A stretch of DNA of 64,000 nucleotides from an uncultured Eubacteriales bacterium (GCA_900547165.1 URFZ01000003.1:94065-158064); one strand, 5' to 3'; positions 8,972 to 17,436 are shown, numbered from the stretch's first letter. Numbers and translations: made by a program. Notes: a model not told the origin generated them from the sequence alone.

Positions 8972-9391
8972 TCACACGTTCGGTTTTACGTTTATTTGCA
9001 TGATGTTTTTGCTCGCGGACGAGCAGTTGCGATCCATGTAATATTCAACTTCGACGCTTCCGCCGTCGTCGGTCAGATTCGACCGTACACTGTATGTGTC
9101 AATACCTATCTCAAAATTTTCAAACGCCGCTTTTCCCGGGAAATAACAATAGTGTTTCTTTCCCTTTTCAAGAACGAAATCAGCAAGTTTTGACGTTCCG
9201 TCGGCACAAATACTCAAACCTAAATCACTCACGGACAAGCGCAGTCGCTTTGCCGAAAAAGTTTTCTCGTCGGGGCTGTCGAAAACAAAATCATAGCCGC
9301 CGTTCCGTTTGCGCATGGAAGCAACCGTATAAAGATTTGAAGTTTCTATTCCGTCTTTCAACGAACGGATATTAAGTTTTACTTTTTTCAT
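8972..9391 (-). CDS. DUF1934 (YwiB-like) beta-barrel protein
   Basis: A 139-residue protein rich in alternating beta-strand segments, without signal peptide or membrane segment. Its size, strand pattern and position directly before argS match the Bacillus YwiB / DUF1934 family, whose function is unknown. It overlaps the end of ddl by four bases (ATGA), so translation is probably coupled. I assign the family from context and general resemblance, not from a decisive motif. Confidence 0.75.
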   Translation of the reverse strand: MKKVKLNIRSLKDGIETSNLYTVASMRKRNGGYDFVFDSPDEKTFSAKRLRLSVSDLGLSICADGTSKLADFVLEKGKKHYCYFPGKAAFENFEIGIDTYSVRSNLTDDGGSVEVEYYMDRNCSSASKNIMQINVKPNV

Positions 9392-10425
9392 TTCTTTGCG
9401 GAAAACTCAACAGCAAGGTCGAGCAATTTGTTTATCAAATCGGAATACGCGATGCCGCTTGCGTCAAAGAGTTTGGGATACATGCTTATCGACGTAAATC
9501 CGGGGATCGTATTTATTTCGTTCAAATATATATCGCCGCGTTCGGAAACAAGGAAATCGACTCTTGAAAGCCCCCTGCAGTCGCAGGCTTTATACGCCTT
9601 TACGGCTTCGCTTCTGATAAAATCTTCATTTTCCGTTCCCGACGGAATCAACAGTTTCGATTCGCTGTTGGAATATTTTGCTTCGTAGTCGTAAAACTCG
9701 TTTGCGGGAATTATAAGACCTGAACAAGACGCAACGGGGCAGTCGTTTCCGAGAACCGCGACCTCAATTTCTTTCGGATTTTCCACGCCCTGTTCGACAA
9801 CAACTCTGCGGTCAACCGCAAAAGCATCGTCAAACGCTTTTGAAAGAGTTTCTCTCGATTTACATTTTGTTATACCGACGGACGAACCTGCATTGGACGG
9901 TTTTACGAATACGGGATATTTAAGTTTTTCTTCAACCGTATTCTTTATCTTTTCAGGAGCTTCGGCATACTCAAACGCTTCAACAGTGACCCAAGGTACC
10001 TGCTTTATTCCGGCGTGTTCAAAAACGATTTTCGTATATGCTTTATCCATACATACGGACGAGCCGAGAACGCGACATCCCACATACGGTATATCCATCA
10101 GTTCAAAAAGCCCCTGTATTGTTCCGTCCTCACCGTTTTTGCCGTGAAGAACAGGAAAAATAACATCAGGGGTTATGCTGCCGCCATCCCAGACAAAAGA
10201 ACGGGAATTGAAATCGGCGAACACTTCCCTGTTGGATTTGTCGTTTTCCCAACTGCCGTTAGAAACAGCCGCATTGTCAGCCTCGGTATGATACCACTTA
10301 CCGTCTTTTGTTATACCGAATTTTGTCACATCGTGACCTTTTATATTATTAAGCACAGATGCAGCCGAGACACACGAAACTTCGTGCTCGGTCGATCTTC
10401 CGCCGAAAATAATCAATACTTTCAT
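9388..10425 (-). CDS. ddl: D-alanine--D-alanine ligase
   Basis: An ATP-grasp ligase that makes the D-Ala-D-Ala dipeptide for peptidoglycan precursors in the cytoplasm. The 345-residue chain begins with the family's GGRSTEHEVS at 8-17. It keeps the FVKPSNAGSSVG ATP-grasp segment, and the metal-binding end motif (FLVSERGDIYLNEINTIPGFT) is intact. It sits between prmC (three bases upstream) and the ywiB-like gene (four-base overlap). I see no sign that it is a depsipeptide (vancomycin-resistance type) variant, though that needs a structural alignment. Confidence 0.95.
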   Translation of the reverse strand: MKVLIIFGGRSTEHEVSCVSAASVLNNIKGHDVTKFGITKDGKWYHTEADNAAVSNGSWENDKSNREVFADFNSRSFVWDGGSITPDVIFPVLHGKNGEDGTIQGLFELMDIPYVGCRVLGSSVCMDKAYTKIVFEHAGIKQVPWVTVEAFEYAEAPEKIKNTVEEKLKYPVFVKPSNAGSSVGITKCKSRETLSKAFDDAFAVDRRVVVEQGVENPKEIEVAVLGNDCPVASCSGLIIPANEFYDYEAKYSNSESKLLIPSGTENEDFIRSEAVKAYKACDCRGLSRVDFLVSERGDIYLNEINTIPGFTSISMYPKLFDASGIAYSDLINKLLDLAVEFSAKK

Positions 10426-10428
10426 AAA

Positions 10429-11280
10429 TCATTCTCCAAGAGGTTTTTGAGCGCAAACGACACGCTCGATATTATTCAAATCATTAAAAATTTTAACATT
10501 TTCAAACCCTGCGGAATCACATATTTCCGCCACGGTCTGCGCCTGCCCTTTTCCGACCTCAAAAATCAGTCTGCCGCCGCTTTTCAGATTGTCAAAATAC
10601 TTTTTCGGAACAACTCTGTAAAACGGATAACCGTCGCCCGCTTCAAGTGCAAGTTTCGGTTCATGCAAAACTTCCCTGTCAAGCGTTTTCATTTCGTTTT
10701 CCGATATATACGGAGGATTGCAGGTTATAACATCAAATACACCTGAAAGAGTATCGGAAAGAGCATCGTGATGAATGAACTTTACGTTTTTAACGCCCAA
10801 TATTTCGGCATTTTTTCTTGCCACATCAAGTGCGTCGTCCGAAATATCCGCAAAAGTTGCGGAACAACCTTTTTCAATGCAGAGAGTCAGCCCTATACAG
10901 CCGCTCCCGCTGCACAAATCAAGAATTTCGGATTTTTTGTCAATATAAGGCAAAGCCGTTTCAATAAGAGTTTCGGTATCAAAACGAGGTATCAGAACAC
11001 GCTCGTCAACATAAAACTCCCGTCCGAAAAAGAACGCGCGGTTTGTCAGGTACTGCACAGGCACGCCCGAGCAACGCAATTCGACTGCTTGCGCGATTTT
11101 ATCACAGACATCGGATGTCAAAACGTTGTTCCAAACATCGGGTGTAAGTTTTGATTCCAATTTCAGTTTTCGAATTTCTTCGAAGGGCTTTTGTGCAAAA
11201 AATGATATGAGTTCAAGCAGTTCTCCCTCCGCATTTTCGGAAACGGAACGCTTCATTTTTGAAAGAAGTTCGGAAAACAT
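10429..11280 (-). CDS. prmC: Release factor glutamine methyltransferase
   Basis: This enzyme methylates the GGQ glutamine of peptide chain release factors RF1 and RF2 using S-adenosylmethionine. The SAM-binding DLCSGSGCIG is at 121-130 and the catalytic NPPY at 188-191. The 283-residue length is normal. The start ATG has its only purine-rich site (CGGAG) directly touching it, an unusually close spacing. Expression may therefore rely on coupling with the yqhQ-like gene, which ends five bases before. In many Firmicutes prmC lies next to prfA; here prfA is absent. Confidence 0.93.
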   Translation of the reverse strand: MFSELLSKMKRSVSENAEGELLELISFFAQKPFEEIRKLKLESKLTPDVWNNVLTSDVCDKIAQAVELRCSGVPVQYLTNRAFFFGREFYVDERVLIPRFDTETLIETALPYIDKKSEILDLCSGSGCIGLTLCIEKGCSATFADISDDALDVARKNAEILGVKNVKFIHHDALSDTLSGVFDVITCNPPYISENEMKTLDREVLHEPKLALEAGDGYPFYRVVPKKYFDNLKSGGRLIFEVGKGQAQTVAEICDSAGFENVKIFNDLNNIERVVCAQKPLGE

Positions 11281-11285
11281 CTCCG

Positions 11286-12347
11286 TTATGAAACCCTATA
11301 AGCGGCAGATGCGTCAAATTTGCCGTCATCATCCGTCAAAGACGCTTTCAGGGCTGCTATTGCGACTTCTATCTGATCGTCATCGGGTTCTTTTGTCGTT
11401 ATTTTCTGGAATGCAAGCCCCGGAGCGCTGACAATTTTTGTAAAGAGATTGTCATGTCTGCCCGTATACTGCTGCAACTCATAACTGAACCCCGCAATAA
11501 TCGGGATAAACAGAATGCTGATAGCGGTATAAAGCATACGGCTTGCGATATTACCCGTTATCATATTCGAAAAAACGGGAATAAGCGAAATCAGAATAGA
11601 AAAAATCATACTTGTAAAGAAAACTATCAGCAGAAAACTTGTTCCGCAGCGCGGATGAAGTCTTCCGAATCCTCTGACGTTTTCAACCGTGAGTTCTTTT
11701 CTGTTTTCAAGACAGAAAATCGTTTTATGCTCCGCACCGTGATACTGAAAAAGACGGCGAATGTCTTTCATCAGCGACACAAGCAATATGTAAACAAGCA
11801 TGATGATTATACGCAAAACGCCCTTGAAAACGGAGTAAAGCCAGATCGGATAGACCCATTCGGCGTTGCCGCTCAAAGAGCGAACTATCCATTGAACGCC
11901 CTCGGCTATCCAAGCGGGCAGAAATATGAAAATAGCAACGGCAAGCGCAACTCCGATAAGCGCGGAAAAGAAGAGCATTGCGGTCGTTCCCGCACTTTTC
12001 TCCTGATCTTTTTTATCCGTTGCTGTATTTGCATCAACATCGCTTTCAACTTCCGAAGCAGCGGCTGTTTCCGTTTTCTTTTCATCCTCTTCGGACGCAA
12101 AGAACTCTGCGGAACGCATCAAAGATTTATAACCGACGATAAGGCTGTCAACAAAGCCGACAATACCTCTGATAACGGGAAGTTTGAAAAACTTACACTT
12201 CCCTTTTATCGTCTTGTATACCATCGGTTCCACAACGATGTTTCCGTTTTGGTCGCGAACGGCAAGCACGTCTTTTTTCGGAGAGCGCATCATAATGCCC
12301 TCTATAACTGCCTGACCGCCGACCTTTGCATACAGTTTTTTAGACAT
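11286..12347 (-). CDS. DUF1385 (YqhQ-like) integral membrane protein
   Basis: A 353-residue membrane protein. The N-terminus carries the family signature GGQAVIEGIMMRSP at about 10-23. An acidic, Thr/Ala-rich stretch (about 87-116) precedes several hydrophobic helices in the middle. A conserved block in the core reads RRLFQYHGAEHKTI. Family members are often found beside prmC or prfA. Their role is not established. The ribosome site AAAGGAG overlaps the stop of the preceding gene. Confidence 0.88.
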   Translation of the reverse strand: MSKKLYAKVGGQAVIEGIMMRSPKKDVLAVRDQNGNIVVEPMVYKTIKGKCKFFKLPVIRGIVGFVDSLIVGYKSLMRSAEFFASEEDEKKTETAAASEVESDVDANTATDKKDQEKSAGTTAMLFFSALIGVALAVAIFIFLPAWIAEGVQWIVRSLSGNAEWVYPIWLYSVFKGVLRIIIMLVYILLVSLMKDIRRLFQYHGAEHKTIFCLENRKELTVENVRGFGRLHPRCGTSFLLIVFFTSMIFSILISLIPVFSNMITGNIASRMLYTAISILFIPIIAGFSYELQQYTGRHDNLFTKIVSAPGLAFQKITTKEPDDDQIEVAIAALKASLTDDDGKFDASAAYRVS

Positions 12348-12356
12348 TTTTCTCCT

Positions 12357-14003
12357 TTATTCGGCAGAGATAATATAATAGTAGACCGGCTGTCCGCCGT
12401 TGATAACAACGACTTCAGCATCGGCGGAAAGTTTGCCGCGAATAATATCTGCGGTATTGTTTGCCTGTTCTTCGGTTATGCCGTCGCCGTAGAATATCGT
12501 GACATAATCCGAGTTTTTGATATCTTCGCTGAGCATTTCTATGCACTTTTCGTCGGAATCTTCGATATAGGTTACTTTGCCGTTGACAAGACCGAGTTTT
12601 TGTCCTTCTTTTATCTCATGACCGTCAAATACGGAATCACGAGCCGCAAAGGTAACGCTTTCCGAAATAACGTTTCTCTTTGCGTCTACCATCGCCGCTT
12701 CGTTTTCTTCAACATCAAGGTCGGGGTCGAAAGCAAGCATTGCGCTGATACCCTGCGGAATTGAAACGGTATGAAGAACGACAACCTTTTTATCGGTAAC
12801 TATCTCTTCCGCCTGTTTTGCGGACATATAAATGTTTTTGTTGTTGGGAAGGACGAACACAACTTCGCTCGGAGTTGCACAAACGGCTTCAACAATATCT
12901 TCCGTGCTCGGGTTCATCGTCTGCCCGCCGCTTACGATAACATCTGTTCCGAGGTCTTCAAAAACGGCTCTAATACCGTCGCCCGCGGCAACGCTGACAA
13001 ACCCGTATTTTTTCTCGGGTGCGGCGGAAACAGCCTCTTTCTTTTCGTCTTTCTGCTCGGGTTCGCCCGTCGAAAGTTGCGTATGCTGTTCTTTCATATT
13101 TTCAACTTTGACCTTTGCAAGAACACCGTATTTAAGGCATTCGGAAAGGACTTTGCCCGGGTCGTTGGTATGAATATGGAATTTGATGAAATCCTCATCG
13201 TCAATGAAAACGCCGCTGTCGCCGCAATTCATAATAAATTCGCGGAATGCGTCTATCTCTTTTTCTGTTTTATGAATGCCGGGAACTTTATTGACGATAC
13301 ACTCGGTGCAATATGCAAACTTGATGTCCTCTGTATTAAAGGACGCAAAGTCCGCCTGTCCCGCTTCGGAAGAAGAACCCGCATGTGCGGCAATCTCGCC
13401 TTTTCCGTCAAGAACGGAAAGCATACCTTCAAGCAGAACACAGAAGCCCATACCGCCCGCGTCAACAACTTTTGCCTGTTTCAGCGTGGGAAGCATATCG
13501 GGAGTCTTTGCCAATGTGTCTTTTGCGTTTGCAAGCAACTCGGCAAAGAACTCGGCATCTGTAATACCCGAATCGGCGATTTCCGCCGCTCTGTCGGCAC
13601 AAAGGCGCATAACGGTAAGAACCGTGCCCTCTGTCGGTTTGCGGACTGCCTTATACGCAGACTCAACACCGCCCTTGAAAGCTCTTGCAAAATCTGCGGG
13701 AGACGCTTCGGAAAGTCCTTTCAATTCTTTTGTAACGCCTCTGAAAAACAGAGAAAGAATAACGCCGGAGTTACCTCTGCCGCCGCGAAGAAGTGCGGAA
13801 GCGACCTTATCCGCACATTCGGTCAAACCGCCGTTGAAATTATCAACGGCATTCTTGCCCGCCTGCATGGTAAGGCTCATATTCGTGCCCGTATCTCCGT
13901 CGGGAACGGGAAATACATTGAGTTTATTTATTTCATCCTGAAGATTTGCGATGTTATTTGCCGCAGAAACTATCATACTGCGGTAAACGTTTCCGTTTAT
14001 CAT
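12357..14003 (-). CDS. DAK-phosphatase domain protein, fatty acid kinase FakA-like (YloV)
   Basis: A 548-residue protein of the YloV/FakA family. The dihydroxyacetone-kinase-type nucleotide domain begins with PVPDGDTGTNMS (33-44), where the aspartates bind Mg-ATP. A long C-terminal domain of the FakA type follows, with an acidic/Lys linker around 320. In Staphylococcus the homologue phosphorylates fatty acids presented by FakB (DegV) proteins. No degV/fakB gene is in this window, so the substrate is inferred from the family only. It is preceded 18 bases upstream by an Asp23-family gene, the usual yloU-yloV pair. Confidence 0.9.
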   Translation of the reverse strand: MINGNVYRSMIVSAANNIANLQDEINKLNVFPVPDGDTGTNMSLTMQAGKNAVDNFNGGLTECADKVASALLRGGRGNSGVILSLFFRGVTKELKGLSEASPADFARAFKGGVESAYKAVRKPTEGTVLTVMRLCADRAAEIADSGITDAEFFAELLANAKDTLAKTPDMLPTLKQAKVVDAGGMGFCVLLEGMLSVLDGKGEIAAHAGSSSEAGQADFASFNTEDIKFAYCTECIVNKVPGIHKTEKEIDAFREFIMNCGDSGVFIDDEDFIKFHIHTNDPGKVLSECLKYGVLAKVKVENMKEQHTQLSTGEPEQKDEKKEAVSAAPEKKYGFVSVAAGDGIRAVFEDLGTDVIVSGGQTMNPSTEDIVEAVCATPSEVVFVLPNNKNIYMSAKQAEEIVTDKKVVVLHTVSIPQGISAMLAFDPDLDVEENEAAMVDAKRNVISESVTFAARDSVFDGHEIKEGQKLGLVNGKVTYIEDSDEKCIEMLSEDIKNSDYVTIFYGDGITEEQANNTADIIRGKLSADAEVVVINGGQPVYYYIISAE

Positions 14004-14021
14004 ATCTCTTACCTCAAATGA

Positions 14022-14372
14022 TTATTTGTTAATGACGGCGTCAACAAAGACTTTAATGTCGCCGACGGAAACGTCAAGCGCCTGCTCGACGGTGTAAACG
14101 ACCTTGTGAATAATACTCTCGCTGATAGCGGGGATATTTATGCCGTAAGTCACAACAATGTGCATTTCAATGTTTACCTTGTTGTCGGGGCATGTGATTT
14201 TTACTCCGCGATCCTTGTTATCACGCTTAAAGAAACCGAGAAATTCTTCACCGATATTCTTTGCCGCCATACCCGCAACACCGAAACATTCGTTTGCGGC
14301 ATTCGCAACGATTTGAGCGATAACGGAATCGTCAACAACGATCTTGCCTCTTTCGTTTTCAAACAAAAGCAT
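14022..14372 (-). CDS. Asp23/Gls24 family envelope-stress protein (YloU-like)
   Basis: A 116-residue cytoplasmic protein of the Asp23/Gls24 family. It shows the typical GKIVVDDSVIAQIV start and a central valine-rich segment (VNIEMHIVVTYGINIPAISES). The family is abundant and membrane-proximal in Gram-positive bacteria, and its exact role is unclear. It is the first gene of the run that continues with the FakA-like gene. It has a good ribosome site (CGGAGG) and its own promoter at 14434-14462. Confidence 0.92.
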   Translation of the reverse strand: MLLFENERGKIVVDDSVIAQIVANAANECFGVAGMAAKNIGEEFLGFFKRDNKDRGVKITCPDNKVNIEMHIVVTYGINIPAISESIIHKVVYTVEQALDVSVGDIKVFVDAVINK

Positions 14373-14433
14373 ACGTTCTACCTCCGTAACACTTTAATAT
14401 AACAATATTTGTATACATAAATTATCATTTTAC

Positions 14434-14462
14434 ATTCTACACCATTTTTGTAAAATATGCAA
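14434..14462 (-). promoter_or_regulatory. Sigma-A promoter of the asp23-fakA-...-tadA run
   Basis: On the minus strand TTGCAT (14457-14462) and TAGAAT (14434-14439) are spaced by 17 bases, 62 bases ahead of the asp23-family start. The rest of 14400-14545 is AT rich and shows nothing else recognisable. Confidence 0.65.
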
Positions 14463-14546
14463 GACCTTTACTGTATTTTTTATATTTATATTACATTTAA
14501 AACTCAAATATACGGGCTTAATAATAATCTTTTACTTGTCGGACAG

Positions 14547-14576
14547 AAAAAAAGTCCGCAAAATTTGCGGACTTTT
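14547..14576 (-). terminator. Terminator after the three small genes
   Basis: GTCCGC (14554-14559) pairs with GCGGAC (14567-14572), flanked by A4/T4. The minus-strand reading ends in seven T. It stands 25 bases past the stop of the gene at 14601. The plus-strand reading also has T4, so it may work both ways. Confidence 0.8.
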
Positions 14577-14600
14577 AAGTCGAATATACACAATTCCAAA

Positions 14601-14849
14601 TCAATTAAACAGCAATGCGGCAAGAATTATCAGCATTATGTAGTTGTCTTCCCCGCCCTCGTTCAGCAGTAAAATCATCAAGCCGAGAATCAACAAGTCG
14701 TCGCCTTGAAGATTTTGAAAAAGAGAAGAAATTCCTTTCTTTTCGGGAACTTCGCATTTCGGCGGCGGAGAAGAAAAAGCGTTTCCTCCATATTTTTTTG
14801 GTATTTCGGGACCGCGAACAGAATAAACGCGAGGTCTCATGCTCTCCAT
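14601..14849 (-). CDS. Small hydrophobic-tailed protein, unknown function
   Basis: An 82-residue protein. The N-terminal half is basic and Pro/Gly-rich, and the C-terminal half (about 49-82) is two short runs of Leu/Ile separated by acidic residues (DDLLIL...NEGGEDNY...). I remember similar short leucine-rich tails in uncharacterised clostridial proteins but cannot assign a family. It ends the three-gene set with the genes at 14869 and 15210 and is followed by a terminator. An overlapping frame at 14605-14859 is arginine/serine-rich and unconvincing. Confidence 0.7.
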   Translation of the reverse strand: MESMRPRVYSVRGPEIPKKYGGNAFSSPPPKCEVPEKKGISSLFQNLQGDDLLILGLMILLLNEGGEDNYIMLIILAALLFN

Positions 14850-14868
14850 AAACAGTCACCTCCGCAGA

Positions 14869-15213
14869 TCACTTCAAGGATGAAATCATGCCTATGACCC
14901 GTATCGCTTTGATGGCGGATTCTATCTTTGCGGCACGCTCAACGCGCATATACGGAGCCAAAGCGTTCAACAATGCAACATTTTTATCCTGCGGACCGCC
15001 GCCGCGGGGCATCAGAGCATTGACAGGATTAAAAGAATTATCGGGAGAAGTATTCCGAGCGGGCTGTTCCGAAAGGTCGGCGAACAAGGGCGACGGTTGA
15101 GCGACCGGCTTCGGAGCGGTCGTTCTCGCAGAAGATGCGATTTGTTTTATTGCGTCCAACGCTCCCGGATTGGAAAGCAGCGATGTGACGGTTGACATAA
15201 AATCATTATTCAC
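14869..15213 (-). CDS. Small conserved-looking protein, unknown function
   Basis: A 114-residue protein I do not recognise. The N-terminus is helical (FMSTVTSLLSNPGALDAIKQIA). A low-complexity Pro/Ser/Asn middle follows, and then a helical C-terminus that contains NVALLNALAPYMRVERAAKI. No signal peptide or membrane segment is seen. It overlaps the end of the upstream gene by four bases and precedes the small hydrophobic gene by 19 bases, so the three are probably one transcript. Confidence 0.68.
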   Translation of the reverse strand: MNNDFMSTVTSLLSNPGALDAIKQIASSARTTAPKPVAQPSPLFADLSEQPARNTSPDNSFNPVNALMPRGGGPQDKNVALLNALAPYMRVERAAKIESAIKAIRVIGMISSLK

Positions 15214-15464
15214 TGAATTTTCCCCTCCGCAAGTTTTTTCAAAAACTCCGCCGCTTGCGGTGAAGAGACAAGCGCCTGCAAAGCGTCGGGATTTTGAAGC
15301 ACATATTCAAGCATACTCTTTTGTTTTTGATTCATTCTTGACGTCACTTGCTCCAAACTTTTTTCATCCGCAAGAAAGCCTTTCAGTTTTTCCGTATTTT
15401 CGGCACCGATAGACTGTCGCAGTTTTTGTTCGACCTGTCCGAATGCGTTATCGTATTTATCCAT
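15210..15464 (-). CDS. Small helical protein, unknown function
   Basis: An 84-residue protein, predicted almost wholly helical and charged. Its pattern of LKKLAEGKIQ-type helices resembles the C-terminal helices of the next gene. The ribosome site CGGAGG is well placed. No family is recognised. It is the first gene of the three small genes and is divergent from the yfcE-type gene across a short shared promoter region. Confidence 0.7.
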   Translation of the reverse strand: MDKYDNAFGQVEQKLRQSIGAENTEKLKGFLADEKSLEQVTSRMNQKQKSMLEYVLQNPDALQALVSSPQAAEFLKKLAEGKIQ

Positions 15465-15516
15465 AAAACCTCCGAAAAAATTATTCTATTACAGAATATG
15501 CGAAGAGGCGAAAAAC

Positions 15517-15545
15517 TTGACAATAAAGAAAAGTTGATGTATAAT
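15517..15545 (+). promoter_or_regulatory. Consensus sigma-A promoter of the yfcE-type gene
   Basis: TTGACA (15517-15522) and TATAAT (15540-15545) both match consensus exactly, with 17 bases between them. The opposite strand has TTGTCA at 15518-15523, so a promoter for the divergent small genes may overlap, but its -10 is not clear. Confidence 0.9.
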
Positions 15546-15583
15546 TACAACCTGAAAATCATGTCGAAAGAAGAGAATGCCCT

Positions 15584-16048
15584 TTGAAATACCTTATTTT
15601 TTCCGATTCGCACCGCAACACCGCGCCTATGGACGAAGTTATACAAAAAGAAGAATGCGACGCCGTTCTGCATCTCGGAGACGTTGCGGACGATGTTGAA
15701 CATTTAAGACGAAAATTCTTTTATAAAACAATATGCGCCGTCAGCGGAAACAACGACGGTTTTTTCAGAGAAGACCCGACCGAAGTCTTTCTTGAAGACT
15801 GCGGTCACAGAATAATGCTTTGCCACGGGCACCGTCAGTCGGTCAAAACGGGAACGGACAGGCTCGTGCACACAGCAAAAGCGAACGGCTGCGACATTGC
15901 ACTTTTCGGGCACACACATTCAACCTGCAACAAAACGGTTGACGGCGTACTGCTCGTCAATCCCGGTTCAATCGGGAGAAACGGAACATACGCCGTCTTG
16001 AAAATATCAGAAAAAGATGTTTCGGTTGAAATAAAAAAAGTAGGCTGA
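15584..16048 (+). CDS. YfcE/YsnB-type metallophosphoesterase
   Basis: A 154-residue calcineurin-like phosphodiesterase. The metal ligands are visible as DSH at 8-10, LGD at 31-33, GNND at 55-58, CHGH and GHTH. The natural substrate of this family is unknown; members hydrolyse model phosphodiesters. Translation must begin at TTG (15584), because the nearest upstream ATG is in another frame. An AAGAG stands about eight bases before it. Alone on the plus strand here, it is driven by a consensus promoter and convergent with spoIIR. Confidence 0.9.
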   Translation: MKYLIFSDSHRNTAPMDEVIQKEECDAVLHLGDVADDVEHLRRKFFYKTICAVSGNNDGFFREDPTEVFLEDCGHRIMLCHGHRQSVKTGTDRLVHTAKANGCDIALFGHTHSTCNKTVDGVLLVNPGSIGRNGTYAVLKISEKDVSVEIKKVG

Positions 16049-16067
16049 AAACGCTCAACCCGACAAC

Positions 16068-16679
16068 TTAACCGAAAATAGACTTAAAAACATCCACTAT
16101 CCAAAAACCGAATCTGAAAGAGCCGCTTGACGGCTCTTTTGCCGTTTTAAGCCTGTCGGGAACATTTTCGAGGTTGGTTTTCACTCCGTCAGTAGAACCG
16201 CTCAGACAAACACAGGGATAAAGCACACACCACCAATTGTGTCCCTGCCCCGAACCGAGTTCAACTATCAAAGAGTCGTATTCACCGGCAGGCAGAAAAA
16301 ATCCGTCGTATTCCCTGCGCTCAAAATATTCTCTTCTCACACTTGCACGAACACCGTACCCATACCCCTCCGCAAGAATTCTCTTTTTTGCTATCTGTTC
16401 GATTTTTTCGGTGTTTGCGGATACAAGGCGCATCGCTTCCGTTTTATCGGAGCACGATGACAGCAAATTCGTCGTATATTCAAGTATGTCGTCTCTGACT
16501 TTCAGTTTCAGTGCCTGATCCTCTTCGCTGTCCGAATTTGCCCTGATATGCAATCTGAAAAAGTTATGAGAGAGTTCTTCAATTTCTCTTGCCGAAACGG
16601 TTTCCGAATATACGGCAAACGGAATAAACGATAACGAGATTATAAGTAAAAATACAAATATGCGCTTAAAGACTTTCAT
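16068..16679 (-). CDS. spoIIR: Stage II sporulation protein R
   Basis: SpoIIR is the forespore-made, secreted signal that triggers SpoIIGA to process pro-sigma-E in the mother cell. The 203-residue protein starts with a signal sequence (about 1-28). It carries the family blocks FRLHIRANSDSEEDQ and LPAGEYDSLIVELG, with GHNWWCVLYPC. I chose the ATG at 16679, about six bases after a GAGGTG, over a TTG one codon upstream. A forespore-type promoter is visible just ahead. This gene is the clearest evidence that the organism can sporulate or descends from one that could. Confidence 0.95.
   Translation of the reverse strand: MKVFKRIFVFLLIISLSFIPFAVYSETVSAREIEELSHNFFRLHIRANSDSEEDQALKLKVRDDILEYTTNLLSSCSDKTEAMRLVSANTEKIEQIAKKRILAEGYGYGVRASVRREYFERREYDGFFLPAGEYDSLIVELGSGQGHNWWCVLYPCVCLSGSTDGVKTNLENVPDRLKTAKEPSSGSFRFGFWIVDVFKSIFG
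16117..16140 (+). terminator. Terminator of the yfcE-type gene, inside the 3' end of spoIIR
   Basis: AAAGAGCCG (16117-16125) and CGGCTCTTT (16131-16139) form a perfect 9-bp stem with a five-base loop, followed by T on the plus strand. It lies 69 bases past the yfcE-type stop and within the convergent spoIIR reading frame. Confidence 0.6.
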
Positions 16680-16695
16680 CAAATCACCTCACGGC

Positions 16696-16725
16696 GATTA
16701 TTGACACATCTAACCCGCAATATAC
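16696..16725 (-). promoter_or_regulatory. Possible forespore (sigma-F/G type) promoter of spoIIR
   Basis: On the minus strand GTATA (16721-16725) and GTCAATAATC (16696-16705) are 15 bases apart. This resembles the sigma-F consensus GYWTA, N15, GGNRANAHTR with two mismatches in the -10. spoIIR is a sigma-F gene in Bacillus. The implied leader would be only about ten bases, which is short. Confidence 0.5.
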
Positions 16726-16752
16726 AAAAAAAAGCAGGCTGTTTTCACAGCC
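16726..16752 (-). terminator. Terminator after the tyrosine-kinase module
   Basis: GGCTGT (16737-16742) pairs with ACAGCC (16747-16752) around a four-base loop. The minus-strand reading runs on through TGC into eight T. It is seven bases past the cpsB-like stop, so the module is insulated from spoIIR. Confidence 0.87.
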
Positions 16753-16758
16753 CGTTTC

Positions 16759-17436
16759 TTAAATTTTTCCGTCAAGTTTTTTCAATATGTATTTTTTACA
16801 CTTCAACCACGGAGCATAGAGTTTCTTTGCTCCGTGAATATCGCTTCCTATACGAACAGCACAGCCGTTATCTATCCATTCAAGGCTTTTTGCTCTCTTT
16901 CGGAACGAAAGGAATGAATCGACATTCAGTTGAAGAGGAATGCCTGCACGGATAAATTCTCTGACATCATTCACGGGATAACGGTCCGCATGAGCCATTA
17001 CAAGGCGGATATCGCGTCTTGTATTAAGTTCAAGCACCGTATTTCGCAATGACGAAGACCAACGGTACATCGGCATTTCAAACAAAAGTTCATTGGTTCC
17101 CGAAAGACAAAGTTTTTCGATATTTTCAAAGTGTTCAAAGCCCTCACATAAAAGAACTTCCGCGCCGAGACGAATCTCGGGAAAGTTCCCGCGAACGGCT
17201 TTCAACTTTTCAAAGCATTCTGTCCTGCGAGCCAAAAACCTATCAAGATTTTCTTTGTCGGGATAGAAATGCGACGTAGCGCAAACAGTCTCGATACCTG
17301 CCGCCTTTGCCGCTTCGAGTTGGCGTTTCGACGTCTCTGTCCCGTCGCTCCCGTGATCGCACCCGGGAAGAATATGAGCGTGATAATCAACGAGAAAGAG
17401 TCCGTCAAGTCTTGACTGAGACATCTTATCACTCAC
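16759..17436 (-). CDS. PHP-domain protein-tyrosine phosphatase, CpsB/YwqE-like
   Basis: A 225-residue metal-dependent phosphatase of the PHP fold. In known systems it removes phosphate from bacterial tyrosine kinases and their targets. Metal-binding signature residues are DYHAH (17-21) with GCDHGSDG after it, and the later GSDIH segment. It follows the kinase gene by five bases, the usual order cpsC-cpsD-cpsB. The start is uncertain: GTG at 17436 is nearest the kinase stop, but an ATG at 17424 is possible and neither has a strong ribosome site. Confidence 0.88.
   Translation of the reverse strand: MSDKMSQSRLDGLFLVDYHAHILPGCDHGSDGTETSKRQLEAAKAAGIETVCATSHFYPDKENLDRFLARRTECFEKLKAVRGNFPEIRLGAEVLLCEGFEHFENIEKLCLSGTNELLFEMPMYRWSSSLRNTVLELNTRRDIRLVMAHADRYPVNDVREFIRAGIPLQLNVDSFLSFRKRAKSLEWIDNGCAVRIGSDIHGAKKLYAPWLKCKKYILKKLDGKI

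Noticed and set aside
14605..14859. 84-residue frame overlapping the small hydrophobic gene
   Set aside because: Arg/Ser-rich and in a different frame. The alternative at 14601-14849 has a sensible leucine-rich tail and matches the spacing of its operon partners.
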